Part shown: positions 40,236-48,880 of the stretch, piece by piece | Layout of the letters: every line of letters begins with the position of its first letter | Position numbering within the stretch: the stretch's first letter is position 1 | Assembly: GCA_965213645.1 (NCBI GenBank) | Contig: CBDBZX010000010.1 | Location: forward strand, 62,001 to 126,000 | Source: CBDBZX01 sp965213645 | Lineage (GTDB): Bacteria > Deinococcota > Deinococci > Deinococcales > Trueperaceae | Length of the DNA: 64,000 nucleotides | Reading direction: 5' to 3' | Translations under genes and position numbers: made by a program | The notes under the pieces: generated by a model | What the model was told of the DNA's origin: nothing | What the model saw: only the letters and a program-made list of their open reading frames with translations | The model's database searches: none

Positions 40236-40589
40236 GAGAAATGGATGGGTAAGCGCAAGATGTTAAATTTTACACATTGACAGCTCGAGTCTCGCCTGCC
40301 TTGCGGATAAATTTGCCACTCATGATGAGTCAGCCGTTCCATAAGTATGTCCTCTCCCAAAGGTCACTTCAGACGGCGTATAGAGATAGCGAAAGCATAA
40401 AGCTAACCGTCCTACACACGGATTCTTAAACCTCGTCCCCTTTCTGAGATGCGCATCTCGAACGCTCATCAGCTTGTCATAGGGGGGTTGAGAAGCGCCT
40501 GAGAAGAGCTGATAAACCCCTGAGTTTGGGCCCCTACACGCTCATCGTCCTCTGATAAAAGACTCACCTTCCGTTGCTAATCTGACTTC
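40236..40589. other. Divergent intergenic region between lytic island and SARP regulator
   Basis: No gene is visible in these 354 bases. An AT-rich patch (GTTAAATTTTACACATT, near 40262-40280) could hold the promoter of the leftward lysozyme-like gene. Near the SARP start the words TCATCAGCTTG, GCTGATAAACCCC and CTCTGATAAAAG share a CTGATA core, which might be regulator sites; this is weak. Confidence 0.3.
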
Positions 40590-42854
40590 GTGCAACTGAA
40601 AACTTTCGGGGGGCTGAGCTTAGAGGGTGCGAACTTTCAGCGGGAAACGCCGCTCATGGTGCTCGTCTACCTCTCGCTCGAGGGGGAGAAACCGCGTAGG
40701 CACGTCGCTGACCTCTTCTGGCCCGACAAAACAAATAAGACACAGCGCCTCAACAATCTCTCGCGGGTGCTCTCCGACCTACGTAAATACGCGCCCGGCA
40801 CGTTCGGGGCGAGCCGTACCCACGTTCGCTCGGCGGTGAACTGCGACGTGCTCGAGTTCCGCCGCGCCCTGCTCGGGAGCGACCACCGAAGGGCCGAAAA
40901 CCTCTACCGAGGCCCCTTTTTAGAAGGCCACCTATCTGGCTGGGGCGTCGAACTCGAGGAGTGGATAGACGAGCAGCGTCGCCTCGCTGCCCAGCAGATG
41001 CAAGAGGCGTGTCTCGCGCTCGCTGAGCATGAGGCGGCGAAGCGGCAGTTCGTGCGTGCGGCGTCCTGGGCACAGCAGGCCCACGAACGAAGCGACACGC
41101 TCGAGCCTGACCTCTCAGAGCGCTTCTACACCCTGCTCGCTGCCGCTGATCACCCACTTGCGGGCGCGGTGCAGCGCGACATGAAAGACTACGACATAGG
41201 GCTGTCCCTCTCCAAAGAGGAGGCGCGGCTCCAACTCAGCCCGACCTTTATTGGGCGAGAACGCGAGCGGGCGCGTCTGCAGGGGCTCGAGGACAGTAGT
41301 TGGCTCTGGCTCAGAGGGGCACAGGGCATGGGCAAAACGAGCCTCCTCAAGCGCCTGCCCGGTACCTTTTTGCCTGCTCGCTCAGGGACGCCGTTAGCGA
41401 CCCTGGAACCCCTTTTAGGTGCAGACGTCCACTTGACGGCCAACAGGGGACGGGCCTGGATTCTGCAGAGCCTCCGGGCGCGTGAGGGAACCTGGCTGTT
41501 CGACGACTGGGAAGAGATGGACGCTGAGAGCCGCGAGCTTCTGATATGCCTTCGCAAGTTGAAGCCCCAGCTCCGGGTCGTTATCACTGGGGAAGTGCCG
41601 CCGCCTTTCCCGGTGGATACAGTTTTGGAATTAGGACCTCTTCCCGCCGAAGCACTCGAGGCTTATCCCGGCGCTTGGGAGAAGACGGGTGGGCTGCCCG
41701 GCCTCGTCCACGCCTACCTGCAAAGGGCGTCTTTAGAGCGCGTGCTAGAGACGCGACTCGCGACCTTCTCCGAGGAGGTGCGCGATGTCTTTTTCGGGCT
41801 CACGTTGCTCGAAGTACCCTGTGTCGCCTTAGTCCGCCGCGCTCTGGGCCTGGACGCTGAAGCGATGACGGGTGCGCTAGACGCCTTGCTGGGAGCCGCC
41901 CTCATCACCTCGTCGGGACGGGTCAGGGCGCACGTGACCGCGTCGGCGCTCCTAGCTTCGCACCCATCGCAGCTCGGTCCCTTGGCCCTCAAACTCGCCC
42001 GCTGCTCGGAGCCTAAGGAGGCGTTTACACTCTATCAACGGGTTCGCGCTTTCTGGACGCAAGCAGATAAACCCGCTATCCGACGCGCCTACGCAGCTTA
42101 TGCACAGCACCTCCGGCAGCAAGGGCATTCGGAACAAGCCGACGCCGTCCTACGTGAAGCGTCGCCTGATGAGGAAGTTTCGCTCCTCGGTACTTCGCCC
42201 GTAAAAAACGAGACTTCGCCCGTAAAGAACGAGCAAAGCGACCCAGGCGTATCCGTAGAGGCTGCACCTACCGAAGCCGAGCATTCTCACGTCATCGAAA
42301 GGCGCTTTCCGAGATGGTGGGCGGCAACGCATGTCGTAGGTTTTTTGCTCATCGCACTATTTAGTTCACGCGGCGCTGCCGACGCGGTGACGACGGGCGG
42401 TATCATTCTCTCCACCCTGCTCGTATTAGCCGTGCTGCTCTGTCTGGGGTGGCGACTGGTGCGCCTCAAAACGTCGTCGGTTTGCTGGTCGGGGGTCGGG
42501 GTCGCTGTTGCTGCTGGCGGGGCTTTGGCGCTCGCCACGCTGAGCCATTTGGGTCAGCTCGAGAGCCTCATGTGTTTAGGAAGTGTCGCGACGGTTGTGG
42601 GAACCGGAGCGACGATAGGTGCGGCCAGAGGCTCTAAAGCCGGGCTCTGCGGCTCGGCCTTCGCCGCCCTCGGTGCACTTTTTGCAGCCGTGCAGCTCTC
42701 CTGGGGGACGGATGTCGGTCTGCTGAGCGAACTCAATATGTCGCTGCTGACCATGCAACTCGTGCTCAGTGTCGGGGCTGCGTTCTGGGGTTATCTCCTT
42801 GCGCTTATCATCTTGTCGTCACTCGGGTCCAGAGGATTATTTGTAAAGGGGTAG
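40590..42854 (+). CDS. Membrane-anchored SARP/BTAD-type regulator with NTPase domain
   Basis: 754 residues from GTG 40590. N-terminal winged-helix of the SARP type (MQLKTFGGLSLEGANFQRET, RRHVADLFWPDKTNKTQRLN, LSRVLSDLRK), then a bacterial transcriptional activation domain (FRRALLGSDHRRAENLYRGP, LEEWIDEQRRLAAQQMQEA). An NTPase follows, with Walker A GAQGMGKTS (243-251) and a Walker B-like TWLFDDWEEMD. A helical segment, a small tandem TSPVKNE repeat near residue 560, and finally about six hydrophobic helices (residues about 575-745) complete it. Most SARPs are soluble; the membrane C-terminus suggests sensing of an envelope signal. It diverges from the SH3b lytic island, its most obvious candidate target. 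Confidence 0.82.
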   Translation: MQLKTFGGLSLEGANFQRETPLMVLVYLSLEGEKPRRHVADLFWPDKTNKTQRLNNLSRVLSDLRKYAPGTFGASRTHVRSAVNCDVLEFRRALLGSDHRRAENLYRGPFLEGHLSGWGVELEEWIDEQRRLAAQQMQEACLALAEHEAAKRQFVRAASWAQQAHERSDTLEPDLSERFYTLLAAADHPLAGAVQRDMKDYDIGLSLSKEEARLQLSPTFIGRERERARLQGLEDSSWLWLRGAQGMGKTSLLKRLPGTFLPARSGTPLATLEPLLGADVHLTANRGRAWILQSLRAREGTWLFDDWEEMDAESRELLICLRKLKPQLRVVITGEVPPPFPVDTVLELGPLPAEALEAYPGAWEKTGGLPGLVHAYLQRASLERVLETRLATFSEEVRDVFFGLTLLEVPCVALVRRALGLDAEAMTGALDALLGAALITSSGRVRAHVTASALLASHPSQLGPLALKLARCSEPKEAFTLYQRVRAFWTQADKPAIRRAYAAYAQHLRQQGHSEQADAVLREASPDEEVSLLGTSPVKNETSPVKNEQSDPGVSVEAAPTEAEHSHVIERRFPRWWAATHVVGFLLIALFSSRGAADAVTTGGIILSTLLVLAVLLCLGWRLVRLKTSSVCWSGVGVAVAAGGALALATLSHLGQLESLMCLGSVATVVGTGATIGAARGSKAGLCGSAFAALGALFAAVQLSWGTDVGLLSELNMSLLTMQLVLSVGAAFWGYLLALIILSSLGSRGLFVKG

Positions 42855-43418
42855 AGTGCGAGCACGAGGATATAGACAAGATGATGAGCCGCCAGACTGA
42901 TGTAGACCTGGCGACTCTCCTTCGTTGAGGTTCCCCGGCGCAGAGGTCGTTCTGCTGCAACTGCTGCTTTACGCCGGTGACAGAATTTGGGGTGTCGGTA
43001 GCAGCGCAGTCAGGGGAGATCTCTTCACCGTAGACGCGCGAAGCTTTGTGGGACTGATCTAGGCTAGAGAGTCCTTTCAGGTGGTAGGGGCAGGCTACTG
43101 TACGGCGCAGGAGTAGCAGGTCCAGATGTCGATGAGTTTACAGTCGGGGCTAAACTTCCTGGAGATTAGCACCTTTTCCTTGGTGGCATCACCTCGACCT
43201 TCACGAAGACCGAGACTTTCTTGCCGCAGACACCGGTGGGTGGGAGCAGTTGGAATGACGAAAGAAGCAGCGGGTGAAGCGCGGTTGGAGGCTAAACGTA
43301 GCGAACAGTCGGGTCGTGTTACGAGGGGCGGCACAACATTTGTCCGTCTATTTACCGAAAGTAGCGTGCGGCGTATCAGCTCTCATCTCTAAACCCAAAC
43401 CGACCCGACGCACCCAAG
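42855..43418. other. 564-bp intergenic region with possible gene remnants
   Basis: No intact gene is supported. On the plus strand a 46-codon stretch (42925-43062) reads protein-like (FPGAEVVLLQLLLYAGDRIW, then GVGSSAVRGDLFTV), preceded one frame away by MMSRQTDVDLATLLR, as if a frameshifted remnant. On the minus strand a reading frame ends CKLIDIWTCYSCAVQ at 43095. Neither has a ribosome site or a recognised family. Confidence 0.3.
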
Positions 43419-45584
43419 CTAAGGCGCTAAACGCTTCTCTTGCAACCTGAGAACCACTTCGGTCTCCGGCGCTGCGGCGTCTCGAGCGAGGCGGACCCGG
43501 TAGTCGCCCTTGGCTACGGTCCAACCAGGGGTATCCGGGTCGTAGGACGCCATCACGCGCAGCTCGTCGCAGATGATGCGGACTGTCGCCGACTGACCTG
43601 GCTCGAGCGCAACACGCGCCCAACCCGCGAGACGGAAGGTCGGCTCGCTCGCCCCGGCTGGCTCTACGGGCGGCGCGACGTAAACTTGCGGCGTGTCGGT
43701 TCCGGTGCGCTCGCCCACGTTGCTCACCGTCAGCGATACCTCGATTATCCCATCGCCGTTTACCGTAATCTCGACGTTGCTGTAGTCGAAGTGCGTATAA
43801 GACAACCCGAACCCGAACGGGAACAGGGGCGGTCGCCCCTCGCGAGCGTGCCAGCGGTAGCCGATATCGGCCCCCTCGATGTCGTAGTTGACGCCGACAT
43901 AGTCGCCCCGGCGCGGTTGCCCCGGGAAGGATGTCGTATCCTCAGGTGAGCGCACCTCCGGGCGCGGCAGGTCCGCTTCTTCGACCGGAAAACTGACCGG
44001 TAGCCTGCCCGAAGGCGTCACCTCACCTGTCAGTACCGCCGCGATCGCCTGTGCCCCCGCGCTGCCGCCGTACCACGCAGCCAGCACCGCTGACACGTCG
44101 TCCAGCCAAGGCATCAACACCGCCCCCGGCGTTTCCAGAATCACCACCGTCTGAGTCGCCCGTGCCGCTGCCAGCGCAATTAAATCATCTTGAGTGCCAC
44201 CCAAAGAGAGGTCGGTGGCGTCCCAGCCTTCAGTAGCCCATTTCTCAGCGAAGATGATGGCGATGTCGTCATCGCGCAGTTCCGACAGATCGTCGCCCAG
44301 GAACACGACTTCGCTTTCACCGAAGCGTTCTTTTATCGTATTGAGCGGCGAAGGACCGTGATAAATACGCGGGAACTCCATCTGCGGAACGCGCGCCCCC
44401 TCTCTTTTGGCGTGTTCTGGTGGCGTCACCGCCGAGCTGCCACCGCCCGAGAGTACCCCGAGGTCGGCGTTCTCGCCGAGCACGGCGATACGTCCTTGCG
44501 GCGGGTTTAGCGGCAAAACATCGTCATTTTTCAGTAGCACAAGGGACTGTTCAGCGACCTGACGCGCGACCTCCAGGTGGCGTGGCAGCGGGGCGAGGTC
44601 GGGCAACCGACGCTCCTCTAGCGCGCCGACGGAGTGCAGCGCGGCGAGGATGCGGGTCACCATGTCGTCCAGCCGCGCCTCGCTGACCCTACCCTCGGTT
44701 ACCGCGACTTTAAGCGGCTCGCCAAAAAAATGTGCCGTGTCCAGGTCCCAGCCCGACTGCCGGTCTAACCCGGCCCACGCCGCATGCTCAGTTGAATGGG
44801 TCGCGCCCCAGTCCGACATGACGAAGCCCTTGAACTGCCAGTCGCCCTTGAGAACCGCAGTGAGCAGGAAATGACTTTCCGACGCATAAATCTTGTTGAC
44901 CATGTTGTAGCCGGGCATGATCGAGCGCGGCTGACCGTGTTCAGTAGCAAGCTGGAACGAGAGCAGGTCGGACTCACGCAGCGCCTTTTCGCTAATGTCC
45001 GAGCTGACCATCACCCGCCCGGTCTCCTCGGGATTGACGGCATAGTGCTTCAGCGTCGAGACGACACCCTGCGACTGGATGCCTGCGACGGACGCCCCTG
45101 TGAGCAGACCGGTATGCAGCGCATCCTCACCTATATATTCGAAGATGCGACCGCCGCGCGGCTCGCGTATCAGGTTCATGCCGCCAGCGAGCTGGACGGA
45201 GAAGCCCAGGTGCCGCGCCTGAGCACCAACAGCCTCGCCCACCGCGTGCGCTGCGTCACGGCAGAAGGTCGCGCCCAAGGCAATGAGCGCGGGAAAGGCG
45301 GTGACATCCTCTTGACTACGAACGTCGTTGGGGTTGGTGACGCCCATGCTAGCGTCGCTCTCGTCCCACATAGGGATGCCCAGGCGAGGCACGCCGGACG
45401 TCGCCGCGGCCGAGCCGTGCGCGCCCTCCAGCGCTCCATCCGCCGCCATTGGAGCCGACACGAGTGAGACCTTTTCGTCCAAGGTCATCTGGGCGACCAG
45501 CGCTTCGGCTGCCGCCCAGTCGTCTTGCCAGCCGGTCCACGGTCCGGGTTCGGCGCGGAAATGACAGATTATCTCTGTAGTCAT
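43419..45584 (-). CDS. GH3 beta-glucosidase/beta-xylosidase
   Basis: About 721 residues from ATG 45584; an in-frame ATG 12 bases upstream is possible. Three-domain GH3 architecture: N-terminal TIM-like barrel with the nucleophile Asp in FKGFVMSDWGATHSTEH and preceding STLKHYAVNPEETGR, an alpha/beta sandwich domain (QSLVLLKNDDVLPLNPPQGR to WYGGSAGAQAIAAVLTGEV), and a C-terminal fibronectin-III-like domain (LFPFGFGLSYTHFDYSNV onward). No signal peptide, so it acts on imported oligosaccharides. The catalytic domain motif ARHLGFSVQLAGGMNL is somewhat divergent. Monocistronic, convergent with the region downstream of the SARP gene. Confidence 0.93.
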   Translation of the reverse strand: MTTEIICHFRAEPGPWTGWQDDWAAAEALVAQMTLDEKVSLVSAPMAADGALEGAHGSAAATSGVPRLGIPMWDESDASMGVTNPNDVRSQEDVTAFPALIALGATFCRDAAHAVGEAVGAQARHLGFSVQLAGGMNLIREPRGGRIFEYIGEDALHTGLLTGASVAGIQSQGVVSTLKHYAVNPEETGRVMVSSDISEKALRESDLLSFQLATEHGQPRSIMPGYNMVNKIYASESHFLLTAVLKGDWQFKGFVMSDWGATHSTEHAAWAGLDRQSGWDLDTAHFFGEPLKVAVTEGRVSEARLDDMVTRILAALHSVGALEERRLPDLAPLPRHLEVARQVAEQSLVLLKNDDVLPLNPPQGRIAVLGENADLGVLSGGGSSAVTPPEHAKREGARVPQMEFPRIYHGPSPLNTIKERFGESEVVFLGDDLSELRDDDIAIIFAEKWATEGWDATDLSLGGTQDDLIALAAARATQTVVILETPGAVLMPWLDDVSAVLAAWYGGSAGAQAIAAVLTGEVTPSGRLPVSFPVEEADLPRPEVRSPEDTTSFPGQPRRGDYVGVNYDIEGADIGYRWHAREGRPPLFPFGFGLSYTHFDYSNVEITVNGDGIIEVSLTVSNVGERTGTDTPQVYVAPPVEPAGASEPTFRLAGWARVALEPGQSATVRIICDELRVMASYDPDTPGWTVAKGDYRVRLARDAAAPETEVVLRLQEKRLAP

Positions 45585-45884
45585 TATCTTCCCCATTCCT
45601 CGATCTGTTTCAGCCTAATTCTAAAGACAACATAGGCGCTGTCTCCGAGCCCACGTTCTACAATCACCTTCGCGTATGTCTGGCGCACAGCGCCGCAAGA
45701 CAGCCTAGCCCTTGCAGGGCACCAAGTTAGCTGGTGCAGTATTAGTTAGAGACTACCTCTCCTGGGTACAGGCTCGGTGCATCAGAAAGAAACCTGCAAC
45801 TGTGAAGATAACCCTTGAAACTCCACATGAATAGTTTTTGTAGGAGCGGTAGCACATAGGATAAAAGATGGTGTAACGTCAGCC

Positions 45885-46733
45885 ATGCCTCTCGTCTATC
45901 TCTTAGCGCTCCTCGTGCTCCTCGCCGCCTTGATAGGGCAGCGTCGCCCTTCTACGGACCTCGCGGGAAGAGGTGAGCGCGACTGGCAGCCCGACCTCGC
46001 GAGACAAGCCTATGGAACCTTGGGGGGTGACACCTTGACACTCCACAACGTTCGCAACAGCCGCTATCCTGACTCCGGTGGGTCCGTTGATGTGGTGTGG
46101 GAAACGCGCCGCTACGACCTCAGTAAGGTGACACGCCTCTGGTTCCTCATCGCCTCCTTCAGCCGCTTCGAGGCCGTCGCCCACACCTTTTTGAGCTTTG
46201 AATTTGAAGATGGTCAGTTCTTAGCGGTGTCGGCGGAGGCTCGAGTTGAGCAGGACAAGGAATATAACCTCGTGGAGGGCGTGCTCCGACACTTTGAGCT
46301 GAGCTACGTGTTCGGCGACGAGCGCGACCTCGTGTTGCGCCGCACCTTATATCAAGACACCGAAGTGTACCTCTATCCGCTGATCACGCCGTCCCGTGAG
46401 GTTCGCAGCTTGCTCGTGCGCATGGTTGAAACGGCGAACGAGCTGCGCGAACACGCCCGCTTCTACAACAGCGTCACGGAAAACTGTACGAGCGTCCTGC
46501 GCGAACACGCCAACGAGGTGCGCCCCGGCTCCTTCCGCTCGTTTGCACTCGCTCAGGTGATGCCCGGTATCTCAGACCGGGTGCTCTACCATAGAGGCTG
46601 GATCGACACCAACTTGCCCTTTGAAGAGATACGCGAGCACTTCGCTATTCAGGAGAAGACGCGACATTGCGAGGTGAATGAGGGGTTCTCGAGCTGCATC
46701 CGGAAGGGGCTGCAAGAAGGCGTAAAGAGGTGA
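45885..46733 (+). CDS. DUF4105 (Lnb N-terminal-like) exported protein
   Basis: 282 residues with one N-terminal membrane segment (LVYLLALLVLLAALIG). The DUF4105 fold has a conserved His in EAVAHTFLSFEFEDGQF and a Cys in FYNSVTENCTSVLREHAN, the probable catalytic pair. DUF4105 domains occur in Lnb, an enzyme that N-acylates lipoproteins in some Firmicutes and related bacteria. Here only that domain is present. It opens a tightly overlapping operon (GTGA overlaps) with a Yip1-like protein and an alpha/beta hydrolase. Given the large number of lipoproteins in this window, lipoprotein or lipid acylation is an attractive but unproved role. Confidence 0.75.
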   Translation: MPLVYLLALLVLLAALIGQRRPSTDLAGRGERDWQPDLARQAYGTLGGDTLTLHNVRNSRYPDSGGSVDVVWETRRYDLSKVTRLWFLIASFSRFEAVAHTFLSFEFEDGQFLAVSAEARVEQDKEYNLVEGVLRHFELSYVFGDERDLVLRRTLYQDTEVYLYPLITPSREVRSLLVRMVETANELREHARFYNSVTENCTSVLREHANEVRPGSFRSFALAQVMPGISDRVLYHRGWIDTNLPFEEIREHFAIQEKTRHCEVNEGFSSCIRKGLQEGVKR

Positions 46734-47413
46734 GCGCCGTGGCGGAACTGTGGCGTATCATCTGGAGCAGCCTCACGCTAGACTGGGACTTATGGCGCGA
46801 CCTCGTCGCCAATCCTGATGCAGTGCGCTTCCAGTTCGCGGTTCTCATCGTCGTTTTGGCAGGACTCTCTGAAGCCGCCGCGCAAAGCGTGATCTTGTTT
46901 CTCAATCAGGTCAGGCCGCACCGCTTCATCGCCAGCCTGGTTATCAACGCCTTTCTGTTCACCTTCGGCTACGTCTTCTACGTGCTGAGCATCAACCTGG
47001 TCGCCCGCGTTCTGTACGGCGCACCCCGCCCTAATGAACTCATCTTCGACAGCATTGCCCTGACCTACGCGCCCCTTATCTTGAGCTTTTTAAGCCTCAT
47101 CCCCTACTTCGGGCGGGGCATCAGGATCGTTCTGTCGGTCTATCACGCGCTGGCGCTGCTCATCGCGGTGCGCGTCACGTTCGCCCTGGAGCCGCCCCAA
47201 CCCGTCGTCTGCGTCGCGGTGGGCTGGGTGCTCCTCACCCTCCTGAGCGGGACGATAGGTCGCCCCATCACCGTCTTTGCGCGTTTCTTGCGCAACCGCT
47301 TCGCGGGCAAGCAGCTTCTGAACTTAGAAGAGGTGCGTCAGCGCTACCGCGAGCGGCTCACTCAGGGTGACGCACAGATGCGTAATCAAGCTGAAAGTCA
47401 GGGCGAAGCGTGA
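46730..47413 (+). CDS. Yip1-like integral membrane protein
   Basis: 227 residues with five hydrophobic segments between about residues 35 and 185 (VRFQFAVLIVVLAGLSEA; ASLVINAFLFTFGYVFYVLS; YAPLILSFLSLIPYF; ALALLIAVRVTFAL; VCVAVGWVLLTLLSG), the usual Yip1-domain layout. An N-terminal amphipathic start and a charged C-terminal tail (EEVRQRYRERLTQGD) flank the membrane part. GTG start overlaps the DUF4105 stop by four bases. Function of bacterial Yip1 relatives is unknown; here it is probably a membrane partner of the flanking genes. Confidence 0.65.
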   Translation: MSAVAELWRIIWSSLTLDWDLWRDLVANPDAVRFQFAVLIVVLAGLSEAAAQSVILFLNQVRPHRFIASLVINAFLFTFGYVFYVLSINLVARVLYGAPRPNELIFDSIALTYAPLILSFLSLIPYFGRGIRIVLSVYHALALLIAVRVTFALEPPQPVVCVAVGWVLLTLLSGTIGRPITVFARFLRNRFAGKQLLNLEEVRQRYRERLTQGDAQMRNQAESQGEA

Positions 47414-48450
47414 TCACCACCTTGGTGCTCTTCGCGCTAGCCGCACTTTTCCTCATGGGATTTCTCGCGCCCTTCGAGACGTTTGGCTGGTGGGCGGGCT
47501 GGTACGGGGAGAAGCCGGGCGAGCGAGAGTTACCTGACCCCGACGAGGTCCCGCAAACGGACGCCGCACAGTTTGTCGTGTACTTGACGGGCATCAACGG
47601 ACTCAACCCGGAGGAATATACACCGAGTGAAGAGGTCTTTTTGAGAGCACTCCAAGCGCGACTGCCCGATGTTCATCTGGTGGACGACGCCTACCCCTAC
47701 GCGGCGAGCAACCTAGCCTTGACGGGCGAGCGCTTCTTCGGCTGGTTCTGGCGGCGGCTCGGCCATATGAGGGGTAAGGGGGCACTCAGCCTCATCACTT
47801 ACCTCATCCACGTGCGCAACATCTGGCAGGTACTAGTCTCCTCGGACAACCGCTTCGGACCGCTCTACAACTACGCCACCGCGCAGCACGTCCTTATCAA
47901 GCTTTTGGAGCACGGCTACCCGCTCGGCTCGGGCACGCCCGTCACTTTAATTGGCTACAGCGGCGGCGGGCAGATTTCGGCGGGGGCCGCGCCACTTTTA
48001 GAGGAAGCCGTGCAAGCGCCCGTGCACGTCATCTCGATAGGCGGGGTGATGAGTTCGAACCGCAACATCTTGGACTGCGACGGACTGACCCACCTCTACG
48101 GCTCCAAAGATATGGTGCAGCGTCTAGGCTACCTCTTCTTTCCGCAACGCTGGCCCTTCTTGCGTTGGACCGCCTGGAACAAGGCGCGGCGTAGAGGGAT
48201 CATCCGGCGCGTTTATACGGGACCGATGGTCCATGTCGGCGTGGGGGATTACATGGACCCGAATATGAAACTGGATACCGGGCAGAGCTATCTCGAGCGG
48301 ACCTTAGAGATCATCACCGAACGCATCGAGGAGTTTAGAGCGGTGCGGGGAACGGGACTGAGCGTGAAGCCAATCGGGGTGAAGGTTTATAGGGACCTTC
48401 AGCGTACCGGGCAGAGTGAAGGTCAGGGTACAGGTCGGGGTACGAGGTGA
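47410..48450 (+). CDS. Membrane-associated alpha/beta hydrolase-like protein
   Basis: 346 residues. N-terminal membrane anchor (residues 3-20), then an alpha/beta-hydrolase-like core: FVVYLTGINGLNPEEYTPSE, a nucleophile elbow in PVTLIGYSGGGQISAGAAPL (Ser), later ISIGGVMSSNRNILDCDGLT, and HVGVGDYMDP, where the histidine may complete the triad. It resembles no named lipase closely. GTG start overlaps the Yip1-like stop by four bases, so the three genes form one translationally coupled unit. A lipid or acyl substrate is plausible given the membrane context. Confidence 0.65.
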   Translation: MITTLVLFALAALFLMGFLAPFETFGWWAGWYGEKPGERELPDPDEVPQTDAAQFVVYLTGINGLNPEEYTPSEEVFLRALQARLPDVHLVDDAYPYAASNLALTGERFFGWFWRRLGHMRGKGALSLITYLIHVRNIWQVLVSSDNRFGPLYNYATAQHVLIKLLEHGYPLGSGTPVTLIGYSGGGQISAGAAPLLEEAVQAPVHVISIGGVMSSNRNILDCDGLTHLYGSKDMVQRLGYLFFPQRWPFLRWTAWNKARRRGIIRRVYTGPMVHVGVGDYMDPNMKLDTGQSYLERTLEIITERIEEFRAVRGTGLSVKPIGVKVYRDLQRTGQSEGQGTGRGTR

Positions 48451-48866
48451 AGAGCCTCAACATGATCTGGGGCAACGTCTACTTGCGGGCGTTCTTGCTT
48501 GCCACCGCCGCCGTGCTGCTCGTGTACCTCTTGAACGTCACCCGGCTCGCTTGGCGCAGCTTCCTCATCGCCCAGGGGTATAACCTCTCTACCGAGACGC
48601 AATCTACGAAACAGCTCGAGTCGTCCTTAGCAGCAGGCATCACCCATATCCGCAGCCACGTTGACATCGAGATGCTTTTAGACCTCGCTACGTATGGAGG
48701 TGCTAAGGTCATGAAAGATGGGCAGTACGGTTTAGAGGTTGGCAAAAGGGCGGACCTCGTGGTCTTGCCTGGTAACACACCTGCTCAAGCCGTCATCGAA
48801 CAGCCACCGCGCACTTTCGTCATCAAAGATGGACAGCTTGTTGCGAAGGGCGGAAAGCTCACATAA
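48447..48866 (+). pseudogene. Chimeric remnant: AI-2E-type N-terminus joined to amidohydrolase pieces
   Basis: 139 codons, starting in a four-base overlap with the hydrolase gene. Residues 1-43 (NVYLRAFLLATAAVLLVYLL and SFLIAQG) look like the first helix of an AI-2E family exporter. After that come fragments of a cytosine-deaminase-type amidohydrolase: SLAAGITHIRSHVDIE, containing the metal-binding HxD motif, is joined directly to LDLATYGGAKVM and DGQYGLEVGKRADLVVLPGN, which belong near the C-terminus of such enzymes. Some 200-300 catalytic residues are absent. It is open and could be translated, but cannot be a working enzyme or transporter. Probably two deletions in series. Confidence 0.6.
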
Positions 48867-48880
48867 ACCAGGGAGGATTT

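Noticed and set aside
43095..43334. Minus-strand frame ending CKLIDIWTCYSCAVQ, considered as a cysteine-rich ribosomal peptide precursor
   Set aside because: No modification or export gene nearby, no good ribosome site, and the N-terminal part is basic and unstructured; too little support.
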